Below, in pieces: positions 17,501 to 25,074 of a DNA stretch of 25,074 bases. Location: NCBI GenBank assembly GCA_001598975.1, contig BBXU01002738.1:1-25074 (forward strand). The letters run 5' to 3'. The stretch is from Parachlorella kessleri (taxonomy: Eukaryota; Chlorophyta; Trebouxiophyceae; Chlorellales; Chlorellaceae). The notes under the pieces are model-generated. The model saw nothing but the letters and a program-made list of their open reading frames with translations. It was not told the origin of the DNA and searched no databases. Each line of letters opens with the position of its first letter. The stretch's first letter is position 1. The translations under genes were made by a program, and so were the position numbers.

Positions 17501-19779
17501 CCTGGGAAGCGGCTGACTCGTGTGAGGTCTGCTGGGACGATGGTGAGGCTGAGCAAGCCGGGGCTGATGATGAGGCCCAAGGGACAGGCGGCCAGCAGCC
17601 CTGGCACGGCAGCATAGCTCCCACCCCAAATGGCTGTGCTAGCTTTGACGCCTGGGCAACGGCGATGGGGGGCGGTGACATCTCATTTAACACCGGCAGC
17701 CCAGGTGCTGGGCATGATAGTGCCTCAGGCCGGGTGGAGGTGCATACTTGGGAGAGCCTGGCGTGTGCTGCTGCCTCAGCTCACAGGGTCAAGCCTGGGG
17801 AATTGCAGGGCTTGAGCAACATAGGCTGTCCACAGGCAGCCAAAGCAGGCTCTGCAGCAAGTGGGGAGCGGTGCCTCGAAGGCTGGACCACCACTGCGGG
17901 TGCCTCTGCGTTGGCAGGGCTATTTGGTGGGAGCAAGCCGATTGCGGTGCCTGCTGGGCAGCAGTCGCATCTTCAGCCCGAGAGGCAACAGGGACAGGCC
18001 GCCACTACCGACCTGTGGGAAGAGAACTGTGACATCTCCTGGGACAGTGACATAGTGGACGAGCCTGCATGCATTAGGCAGCTGCGGTCTCCAGTGCAAA
18101 CAGCACCAGCAACAGCAACAGAGACTGCCACACCGTCGGCATCACCGAGTGATTTGTGCCCTGCTGGCCTCCCGTGTGAGATAGTGTATGACAGTGAGAC
18201 AGAGCCAGCTGGCCATCAAGGCCAAGGCATGGCAGATAGGACGGCAGCCGCCGCCGTGGGCTGGGAGGAAGCCGCCGTGGGCTGGGAGCAACTGGAAGGC
18301 CAGGGTTTGCCATTTTTCACGGCTGCCAATGGCATGGACTGCACGAGTGCCTGCATAGACACCGATGATGGCACTGCTCAGGTGAAAACTGCCTGCAGGA
18401 CGCTTCTTTTCTTATTATATACAATCATGTGCTGTTTGCATCTTCATCACAAGGAGGCCACCGTTTCCACACATGCTCTGTTGTATGGGTTTCAAAGGTT
18501 GCTTCTGGACCTTGATGTGAGTACAGTGCTGCGCTCTGCCTGCACTACAGCTCAGCTTCATTCCTGCAAGCTGCTTGATGCACTCAAGCACCCACAAGGC
18601 AGTGAAAGGCTGCCAGCATGCTTCCGTGCAGGGTTGGGAGTGCGACGTGGTCTATGAAGATAACGAGCCGGACGATACAGTGCTGGGTGGCGGGCTGCAG
18701 GCGCCTCTGAGGGCAGGTTGCCAAGCCACAGCTGCAGCAGGAGTGCGGGTGCAAGCTGGGAAGCGGAGGCTGGACCACATTGGCGCTGAGATTATCAAGG
18801 CAAGTCAGACTGCGTTGATGGCACCTTTAACTCTTCTTGAAAGCGTAGGTTAAGTGATCGAGGCCGCTGAAGCGATACGCAGGTGCCGCTACTTTGGCTG
18901 CGCGCCATAACCATTATAGCTATAAGATAGGGCATTCTGACTCACCTCTGTGATGCCACAAGGTGTCCAGCTGCCTCTGTCCATTGTGAATGGCCAGCCA
19001 GCTGCCAGGTGCACATGCAATCTAGTAATGCCATGGAGGAAGCCGACTACCTATGACAAATCAAAAGGAAGTACTGAGACGGCTATTGCCCTGCTTCCTG
19101 GCACCACAACAGGCGTTGCGGGAGGAGCGGCGCAGCGCGCGCCTGGACATGCAGCCGCTCATGCAGCAGCTGGCACAGCAACTGGGGCAGGCGTTGGGCA
19201 GCTGCAGGGTCCAGGGCGCGGCTGGCAGTGCTTCCCTGTCGCAGCTGCGGCGGGGGTGCATGGGGGCGCAGCAGGGCGCGGGGCCTGCTGGGGCACATCA
19301 GCTAGTCTCCGTACAGGTGGGCATGTCACAGGGTAGTACTACGGCCAGTCCTGTTTTTGATTTGGTGGCCGTCGCTTCCAGGGGCCACAATGTCTCAGAC
19401 CAGCCTTTGCACAGGTTTTGCATGTTGATATGCCACTTGCTGCTGTGCACGCTCGTTACCATACCACCCCCGACCGATTTCTGGTTGATAGCGCTGCACT
19501 GGCCATCTGCCCCTCTAAAAACTAGGTTGTTGCCCATACCACATGCAGCGCTGCTTCCTTGCCCTCCTGACCACCGTCAACCAGCACAATAGCCACGTCA
19601 GCACTGGCGGGAGACCTGCAGCGCAGCACGCGGACCTGGGCGCTGCGACCCCAGCTGAGGCCAGCGGGGCCGGGGCCGCTGAAGGCAGCTCTGCTCGAGT
19701 AGTTGTGCCGGGCCTGCAGCAGCAGCTACGGCTGCTGAGCCTGGCGGAGGGACGGGATGTGCAGGTGCTGCAGGCCTAA
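10831..19779 (+). CDS. Gene B: large acidic protein of unknown function, about 18 exons
   Basis: Proposed exons: 10831-11046, 11127-11210, 11328-11399, 11423-11585, 11694-11723, 11850-11936, 12191-12305, 12547-12724, 13055-13238, 13384-14018, 14320-14440, 14695-15050, 15257-15369, 15608-15722, 16261-18381, 18632-18799, 19068-19316 and 19549-19779 (TAA). Codon phase agrees at every junction from the fourth exon to the stop, giving about 1745 residues. I do not recognise the protein. The N-terminal third has charged, folded-looking helices. The middle is Gln/Ala-rich. The large exon 15 is acidic with repeated short motifs. The true start is uncertain, since exon 1 opens with an acceptor-like TTGCAG. 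No membrane segment or signal peptide is seen, so a soluble nuclear or cytoplasmic protein is likely. Confidence 0.6.
11694..13238 (+). CDS. Gene B exons 5-9
   Basis: Exon 5 (30 bases) and exon 6 join as SSQRQEPHTRSFLREDVFER then FEAFLKGDHQLDVAGIQA. Exon 7 continues ACLQAGLEGNPNHLARAQLC and LSIEDQQLPLPFDEFLQQ. Exon 8 is VLGDGVPGWESTTVDLV, then an Ala-rich part ending FKEHAEQLAQQGLLQ. Exon 9 is DDVGIEACGSEELWGQLFGG, then QQPYCLPAYLAQPEG. All donors are GTGAG/GTAAG/GTATG-like except GTGGAA at 11937, and acceptors are GCAG. The part looks helical and globular; no family is recognised. Confidence 0.55.
13384..14018 (+). CDS. Gene B exon 10: acidic and poly-Gln segment
   Basis: It begins ADWPEEIEVDDLEEVQPSAA after acceptor GCTGCAG and ends DEGEDIRHDEALVQ before GTGGGC. 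It contains LWDLPDGGFDPGDDAWAAFE and a CAG-repeat run (13719-13755) encoding QQQQQQQHQQ. It is largely disordered and acidic, with spaced Trp residues. The CAG tract may vary in length between strains. Confidence 0.6.
14038..14059 (+). repeat. Poly-G run of about 22 bases
   Basis: An uninterrupted G tract in the intron after gene B exon 10. Its length is error-prone in sequencing and could form G-quadruplex structure. A second homopolymer, poly-C, lies at about 6952-6964 just past the gene A exon 5 donor. Confidence 0.9.
14320..15722 (+). CDS. Gene B exons 11-14: conserved-looking basic/acidic middle
   Basis: Exon 11 carries KQVPTFLRRTAKAQGQ. Exon 12 reads DVKDSPEPALRYAEPSIDEI, then EDAHSDDEISLAAGAG, then Ala/Gly-rich sequence. 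Exon 13 is ASGSKPGPKPGKTESHRAFV, then VDFSRVDMASLRPSVLF. Exon 14 is GQAGSKPKWKPVHDAESLLI, then KPLSHKGQLLGSHRDQQQ. Exon 13 to exon 14 is only in phase if the donor is CAG/GCGAGC at 15370, a GC-AG intron. Exons 13 and 14 have the balanced, specific look of a short conserved domain, but I do not recognise it. Confidence 0.55.
16261..18381 (+). CDS. Gene B exon 15: 707-codon exon with repeated acidic motifs
   Basis: Acceptor TTCTTGTCAG at 16260, donor GCTCAG/GTGAAA at 18381. The start reads YRKPFGIRSRDVNLFAWNRW then HGWFCMRSLHDAMW, basic and aromatic. The rest is Gly/Ala/Ser-rich with spaced acidic clusters, including DLSELDDWGDMGAADDWVDS. A short motif of Cys or Arg, an acidic or basic residue, hydrophobics, an aromatic and acidic residues recurs (about 16875, 17143, 17521, 18028, 18175). 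A doubled GWEEAAVGWEQ lies at about 18260. An open frame of 2.1 kb in sequence of this composition, with good splice sites, supports coding. Confidence 0.65.
18632..19779 (+). CDS. Gene B exons 16-18 and stop
   Basis: Exon 16 is GWECDVVYEDNEPDDTVLGG and ends KRRLDHIGAEIIK at AAG/GCAAGT, a canonical GC donor. Exon 17 reads EVLRRLLPCFLAPQQALREE, then RRSARLDMQPLMQQLAQQLG, a Leu/Gln helical segment. Exon 18 is RCFLALLTTVNQHNSHVSTG and ends LRLLSLAEGRDVQVLQA with TAA at 19777-19779. All three junctions are phase 0. The exon 17 acceptor (CAAAAG at 19067) is weak, and a nearby upstream one is possible. Confidence 0.55.
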
Positions 19780-20387
19780 GGAGCCTCGTGCATTCGTTGG
19801 TGTGTGCCTCCCAGAAGAGCCACCGAGCCATACCGGCTTCCAACATTGTCGATTGTTGTGGGGCTTTTGCACATGTGCGTGTGTTGTGACTTCTGTTTAC
19901 ACTGCATGGGTTTGTTCACAATGACTCACTAGCTTGGCCAGTCATGTGCACGCCATCATATGAAAAGCGACAACGTGCTGGGTTGCCGACGGTGGGCAGA
20001 GGAGCATTTAGGCTCCCGTGCTTGAGAACAGCCGGCACATGGCCATAATCATGAACCGCTTGATGTTCAAGAACCAGTTCCATGCTTGTCACATGGTTAT
20101 GACTGTGCTGAGAGGCCTGGTCGAAGGCAGATGATAAACCACTCAGTTGCCATACACCTTCTGTCATGGCAGGTGACTCGTCCAAGAGAGCAGGCGCTAT
20201 GAACCTCCCTCGTCCAAAGTTTCCCACCGCCGGCGTCTTGCTGATATAGAAGGTCCACACCCCAGCAACCACGGATCCCCATTGTTCTCTGCAGATACCT
20301 TGTCAGACCGTCACTCAGCCTGCCTTTATCAAGATAACTGTTTTGCAAGCCTCTGAGCTCAGCGTCAACCCCAGGCGCTACTGAACG
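19780..20387. other. Interval between genes B and C
   Basis: About 600 bases holding the presumed 3' UTR of gene B and the promoter of gene C. Minus-strand frames here (for example 19916-20272) have no recognisable protein features or splice context. No clear poly(A) signal or promoter box was found. Confidence 0.4.
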
Positions 20388-20457
20388 ATGCCTCATCCAG
20401 TCAAGCAATTGTCCCTACTGCTTTTCGTTGGGCTTGCTCTGGACGGCGCCCAGGCTG
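20388..20457 (+). CDS. Gene C exon 1: signal peptide
   Basis: The ATG at 20388 opens MPHPVKQLSLLLFVGLALDG then AQA: a short basic-containing n-region, a Leu-rich core and an AQA cleavage site. The exon ends GCTG/GTGAGA in phase 1 directly after the expected cleavage point. Joined to 21005, the mature protein would begin GFMRHLQASPAH. This argues for export to the cell wall, periplasm or vacuole route. Confidence 0.6.
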
Positions 20458-22671
20458 GTGAGAAAGCAGTCAGACCGGCCTGCTGGCTAGCCACATGGCA
20501 GCTTCCCGCCGGGGAATGCCCTCCCCAGGCGCATACCCCTGAGCCCCTCCATTGTCCTCCTCCTAAGCCTTTTGATCATGAGGTCAATTTGGTGCCTTCA
20601 GCATGCCCACAAACCTATCAAGAAGCACGAGCCCTTCTCTCCTATTGCATGTGCAGCTGCGCATGTGCCCAGCCAAGGTGGCTGGGCAGCAGAAGCAGAA
20701 GCCGGCCTGCTGCAACCGCCTGGCACATGCCCTGCAGGCCGGGCCCTCGCCACTGCTACAGACGCTGCTGAGGGCACTTTGGAGGATGGTTGGGCACGAG
20801 GTGCGCGCAGTCGGCCGCTGGGTTACTATCACCACCCTGTTAACAAAGCGCATCCCGCCCCTGGATGCCAGCACACGAAGTGCTGCGTACACATGCCATT
20901 CACCACCTATGCCTGCCTATTCACTGGAGCCACCCCTTCGTAGCCGCCGCCATCTCGCCCCTCAGCTTGAAGTGCCCCTTATAATGCACCCTGCCGGTGC
21001 GCAGGGTTCATGCGCCACCTGCAAGCTTCTCCAGCCCATGCCAGCCCCAGCCCCCATGCGTCACCGCCACCAACACCATCACCCACGTCCTCCTGCAAAG
21101 GCACCTGGGTCACCACAGACCGCCAGCTGACCGTGCGCCAGGCGGGCGACAACTACGGAGCCATCTCACAGGTTACTACCCTCCCCCCCCCTACCCCACC
21201 TTCCCCCACAGCGTTCTTCACCCTGCTCGCGCGCACCGGCAGCACTGTGCTGTTGTTGCGTGGGGCAGGCCTCAAACATGCGAGAGCCCACGCAGGCTGC
21301 CCCCAAAAATGTCCAATGTCAAGTACAAGCCCCATCGCTGTTCCGCATGCGCATGCTCATGATCAACACAGGCACATGGCCGGCCGTCTTGCAGGGCATC
21401 ATGAAGGCCAACCCGCAGTACACCTCTGAGGCGCAGCAGGTGCCAGCTGGCACCAAGCTCTGCATCCCCTACGGAGGTGGGTCCCCTGCATCCCATACAG
21501 AGGTGGGGCCTATGCCGGCTTGAGAAGGGCCATACTGGTCCTTGGCACGACCTTGAGGTCATCTAGTCATACTGAGTGTCTGAGTCTGGCAGACGGCTAT
21601 CTGGCCCAGCTCTGTGCCGGATGATGCGGTGGGTGGTGTCCATGCTTACATTGGAGGCGAGTGGGCGGCAGAGAGGACACCTGCATGATGTAGTTCCATG
21701 CATGAGTCACAGCAGGCACCAGCGGGGGCCAAGATGTGCATACCGTTGCACCGAGGGTGGGTGATGTGCGGATTTTCAAGAGGCCATGGCGCTGTGGATG
21801 ACTTGTCAAATCTGCAGAGGCCAGGGTTGTCAGTACTATAACGCGACGTTTCCCTTGGCCAGCCTGGCACTTGTGCTCTGGGGCTCCATGGAAAAGCCTG
21901 CTGCTCCTGGCTGGCACTGGCAAAGTGCTCCAAGCGGTGCTCAGTGCCTTGAACACACATGCCACCAGCTGTGCACTGCAGGCGGCATCACGTTTGATAG
22001 CGTGCAGCCCATGAAGCAGCAGATCAACACCGAAGTAGCAGCCGCGCTGTCGGTGCGTCCCCATGATCCTGGTTGCACAGCACCCACCACCGGTGGAAAG
22101 CTTTGGATTGCTGGATGACCGTCTTGCCTGTCAACCTTAACAGACATTGTCAAAGTCCAAAACCTGCCTTTAAGCTAGGGGTGCTGGGCAGCTGGAGAAG
22201 CCAGCCGCCTTACTTGCCAATGACTGTGGCCAGCCACCTTGGCTCCCAAGGATCGTAGCCACTTTGCCTTCCAAGAGCGGTTGCCTGTCCCACCATGCAG
22301 TGGAACCCCCCCCCCACACTGCTGATATATTGTGTAATAGCAGTTTACCCTGCCACCTGTGGCTCCCTACTGTGCAGAGTGATCAAGCCTTTGAGGCCTA
22401 CTTCAGCCAGTGGGCGGCTACCTTTGGCAAGACATATGCATCAGAAGAGGAGCGCAAGAGGCGGATGCAAGTGTTCAGGGACAACATCCTCAGGATGCAG
22501 CACAAGAACGCGGATGCCAACGCCACCTACTGGATGCAGCCGGGGCCGGACGCCGACCTGACGGACGAGGAGTTTGCCCACAAGGGCAGTGACAGCGGCA
22601 GTGGGTCTGGCGGCAGTGGCAGTACCACTGACAGTACCAGCAGTGGCGGCGGGAGGCAGTACGCTGGGTGA
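20388..22671 (+). CDS. Gene C: secreted LysM plus I29 (cathepsin propeptide-like) protein
   Basis: Five proposed exons: 20388-20457, 21005-21171, 21296-21476, 21982-22052 and 22378-22671. Phases agree at all four junctions (1, 0, 1, 0). The product of about 260 residues has, in order, a signal peptide, a His/Ser/Pro-rich linker, a LysM-like module, a short helix and an I29 domain with a Gly/Ser tail, ending GGGRQYAG and TGA. LysM modules bind GlcNAc-containing polymers. I29 domains fold over and block papain-family proteases, normally as their own propeptide. The exact start of exon 3 is uncertain. A GTGAGG at 22668 could instead be a donor to further exons, but the following reading needs introns of only about 34 bases. 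Confidence 0.6.
21005..21476 (+). CDS. Gene C exons 2-3: linker and LysM-like module
   Basis: Exon 2 (acceptor GTGCGCAG, donor TCACAG/GTTACT) encodes a Ser/Pro/His linker (ASPSPHASPPPTPSPTSS) then CKGTWVTTDRQLTVRQAGDN and YGAISQ. Exon 3 carries TGTWPAVLQGIMKANPQYTS and VPAGTKLCIPYG. The pattern L-T-V-x-x-G-D-x-x-x-x-I-S, then a helix with ANP, then PAG-x-x-LCIP matches LysM. The intron splits the module. An exon 3 start at 21296 keeps the phase but adds about 25 extra residues, so a further small intron may exist. Paired Cys residues fit an extracellular module. Confidence 0.6.
21982..22671 (+). CDS. Gene C exons 4-5: I29 inhibitor-like domain and Gly/Ser tail
   Basis: Exon 4 (21982-22052) encodes GITFDSVQPMKQQINTEVAA. 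Exon 5 starts SDQAFEAYFSQWAATFGKTY, then ASEEERKRRMQVFRDNILRM, and later DADLTDEEFAHKG. These match the I29 pattern: F-x-x-W, K-x-Y, E-E-x-x-R-x-x-x-F-x-x-N, and D-L-T-x-E-E-F. A low-complexity Gly/Ser/Thr tail follows (GSGSGGSGSTTDSTSSGGG) up to the TGA. No QGSCGSCWAF-type active site follows within the window. The I29 call is good; whether this is a free inhibitor or a truncated protease is open. Confidence 0.65.
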
Positions 22672-24347
22672 GGAGGTGGGGTGGAGGCCTGGCCGCGGAA
22701 GTTTCAGCTCGTACACCGAGAGCCAGGGAATGCCAGCAAGCCACGTGGGTCAAGCCCTGGACTCGGTGCATGCTGTGCACAAGGGAAGCATCATGACGCC
22801 AGTGGCACTGGCACTGCCGGCAGTGACGATTCTGCGAGACCGCATGCTTTTGGGGAGGAGGGGGGGGGTGGGCCCTTGGGCTGGAAGCGGATCTTCATGT
22901 CAGCTCCCTGTGCAGCTGGCCTTGCCTGTGTCGTATAAACCCAGGCCCCAGCCACAGCTGCCTGTATGCCGGTTGACTTGCACCATAATTTCTGGCTTGC
23001 TCGCCTTGGCGACTGCATTCTTAAACCTTGTGGCCTGCTTGCCTGCCTGCTGGGCCACACCGCTGGGAGCTGTAAGCGTGGGAGAACTGCCTAGGCCGGT
23101 GTCCGATCTGTGTAGTGGTGGCAGGCAATGCACACCAAGAGAGTTATGGGTAACTGGACTGTACGGAGCTTGCTAGCTGTACGGAGCTTGCTAGCAGCTA
23201 GCCATGCTAGTCAGTCTTGACAGGGTGGGGTTGGAAGGTTGCTACTACTACTTATAGTATAAGTGCGCCTCCCTGACATTTGACCCTCCTGGGCGGCACA
23301 ATGTGCGCCTATCGAAAGTCTACTTGCATGCTTGAGGCATGGCTCGTTGCACACAGCGCAGACTATGTCTGAGCAGCATGCGATTGCTAGCACGCCCTAC
23401 TTACAAAGCAGACCAACCCTGGCGTTGGTTTGGTGGAGGAGGAAGAAAGGAGGATACTTAATGAAGGGGCAAGAAGCAAGCAAGTCAGCGCGACTAACAA
23501 GTTAGTCAGGGTGGCGGGGAGCAGCCCCAATATACACAGATGTGCCCACTAGGGCATTGCAGTAACACACACAACACAGCAGCAGTGACAAACAACACAC
23601 GAGCGGAGGGCTGCAATGCTGCTGAGCTTAGCAGGCAAAGCAGCCCCTGGATGCCACCCTGTCAACCCCACACAACCAGCGGCACCGCAGCCGTACGCAT
23701 GTGAGTGTCTGTACATGCATGGCAATGAAAGACAGTTTGCAGACAGTTCGCGCTGGCGATTCATTTCATGCTTGCATGGCCACCTGTGACTCAGCCATAC
23801 CCAGTTTGAGAGCACCCTACCACAGCTTGTTAGTAGAAAAGACCTAGCTGCCTGTCCACCAAAACACATTGCCCGTCCAGTCAACTGGTCGGGGCATAGC
23901 ACACCTCAAGCTTCGGGAAAGCTAATGCTACACAACCAGCCACAGCCAGTGCTGGATTGCTGCCCATGCCAAGAACACCAGCCGTTCCACCAACTTGGGA
24001 ACAAGGCTCTAGTGGCCACGTGTGAGAACTGTCAGAGCCCAATGTGTGCTTTGGGGGCCTGTCTGAGTGTCTGAGCTAGTAAGTCCCCCCCCCCGCACAA
24101 CCAAGACCGCAAACAAAACTCTCGGGGCGCCAAGCTCACCCAAGGCTGAGCACCATGGCAGAGGGCCCCCCGCCCCGAGCGGTACAGCAAACAAAAGCTG
24201 CTCCCGTGCGTGTGTGAGCACCACTGCCAACTGAGAGGGAACGAATAGCATTAGTGGTGTTCTTGGGTGAGGGAAGCACATGACCTTGCCGTCCGTGTCG
24301 ATGCGGTGGTGCGGGGTGGGCCAGCTCTTGCTTAGTCAGAGGGTTAG
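22672..24347. other. Region with no supported gene
   Basis: Immediately after the gene C stop there are frames rich in Gly/Ser/His up to a TAA at 22936-22938, which may be 3' UTR or extra exons. A TGTAA at 23071, the volvocalean poly(A) signal type, could end gene C. Beyond that, frames are short and of intron-like or intergenic composition on both strands. A direct 18-base repeat lies at 23159-23194. Confidence 0.4.
23159..23194. repeat. Exact 18-base tandem repeat
   Basis: CTGTACGGAGCTTGCTAG occurs twice back to back, followed by a palindromic CTAGCAGCTAGC-like stretch. It looks like a small local duplication in non-coding DNA. Confidence 0.85.
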
Positions 24348-24468
24348 TCAGAGGCTCTCGTCCCCGTCCAACGCCAGGGGTGGCGTGGCGGTGGCCCGGG
24401 GGGTGAGGGTCATGCGCTGCGCCTGCTGGGACGCCTTGGCGATGCCACGCAGCTCTGCCACAATCACA
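24348..24468 (-). CDS. Probable last exon of a minus-strand gene (gene D)
   Basis: After acceptor CCCCTGCAG at 24469 the minus strand reads VIVAELRGIAKASQQAQRMT then LTPRATATPPLALDGDESL and TGA at 24348-24350. The block has a helical first half and an acidic end, as expected of a protein C-terminus. Upstream exons should be to the right; a frame at about 25010-24925 (ANIQQPTEISICTHCFLVKL) is a candidate, but I cannot join it. The family is not recognised. Confidence 0.35.
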
Positions 24469-25042
24469 CTGCAGGGGGCAGCCACACGGAGGAGGAAATG
24501 GGGGCAGTGCAAAATCCCAAATTCATGATACGGATCCCCGTCAACCCCACATATATACGTAGCACATAGGTCAGGCGAGCTGGCAATGCCTCACTGCTCT
24601 TCCACAGTCAAGCTGGCACGGTGATGCCCATGGAAAGAGCTGGTGACGTGGTAACCGGAACGCCCGAGGCAGCTACCGCCCTGGGCCATGCAAGCAGCGA
24701 GTGGGGTAGGAGCATAGTGGCTGGCTGGCGGGCGGGTGGGTGGGTGAAGTGCGGGCAAGACGAGAGGGGGGCAGCGGTGCGGGAGACAGCCCCCTCCCAA
24801 ATGCGACCCAAGAGCACGGGCCAAAGTTCAGTCTGTCGTGGTTGGCAGGCAGGTTGCGTGGCTAATGCGTGCAGGGCACGGCAGCTCCCAAGCGACCCGA
24901 AGCCCCACAGTGGCGTGACTTGGAGGAAAAGCTTCACCAGGAAGCAGTGTGTGCATATACTGATCTCGGTGGGCTGCTGTATGTTGGCCAGGGCATATGG
25001 GTGCGGATGCAGGGGGTGGTTGCATTCACGAGCACATGTATG

Positions 25043-25072
25043 CGTGTGTGTGTGTGTGTGTGGTGTGTGTGG
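25043..25072 (+). repeat. TG dinucleotide microsatellite
   Basis: A run of about ten TG units, interrupted once by GG, at the right edge of the window. It probably continues past the end. Confidence 0.9.
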
Positions 25073-25074
25073 GT

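Noticed and set aside
10831..19779. Gene B as an XPG/Rad2 nuclease, REV3 polymerase or kleisin
   Set aside because: The acidic spacer-like exon suggested XPG, but neither nuclease block nor polymerase or kleisin motifs are present.
19916..20272. 118-residue minus-strand frame between genes B and C
   Set aside because: No recognisable motif, no acceptor or donor and no paired exon; likely chance.
22672..25074. Papain-type catalytic domain expected after the I29 domain
   Set aside because: No active-site Cys motif, His or Asn region is visible in any frame on the plus strand.

Overview
The window looks like nuclear DNA of a chlorophyte green alga, probably a volvocalean or chlamydomonadalean relative. 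This is inferred from the style of the sequence, not from a marker gene. It is moderately GC-rich. Genes are cut into many exons by GT-AG introns with pyrimidine-rich, GCAG-type acceptors, and two introns probably use GC donors. Proteins carry long Ala/Gln/Gly/Ser tracts, and a TGTAA motif of the volvocalean poly(A) type lies after the last plus-strand gene. There is no bacterial operon structure, rRNA, tRNA or CRISPR. Most long open frames opposite or beside the real exons are GC-rich shadows.

About 300-10400, minus strand (gene A): fifteen exon blocks, nearly all joining in consistent phase, encode the C-terminal part of a protein resembling the COPII scaffold Sec16. The 5'-most blocks carry a motif like the conserved Sec16 C-terminal domain. 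Then come a Pro/Phe-rich segment, a Ser-Pro-Arg repeat region, a Tyr/Gln-rich prion-like repeat, several low-complexity blocks, an acidic Trp/Phe block and a short coiled coil. The Sec16 central domain (ACE1) is not visible upstream. Two exons have decayed tandem copies, and one in-frame TGA interrupts an otherwise continuous frame.

About 10830-19779, plus strand (gene B): about eighteen exons, divergent from gene A, with junction phases that agree from the fourth exon to the stop, giving about 1745 residues. I do not recognise the protein. It is acidic in its second half and repeats a short Cys-acidic-hydrophobic-aromatic-acidic motif. Its start is unresolved, and one place (11400-11422) needs a 23-base intron or a frameshift.

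About 20388-22671, plus strand (gene C): a five-exon secreted protein with a signal peptide, a Pro/Ser linker, a LysM-like module, an I29 cathepsin-propeptide-like domain and a Gly/Ser tail. No papain catalytic domain is seen in the rest of the window.

About 22940-25074: mostly without recognisable genes, apart from a probable last exon of a minus-strand gene (24348-24468) and a TG microsatellite at the end. All gene models were spliced by eye from sequence; exon edges are proposals that RNA evidence should test.
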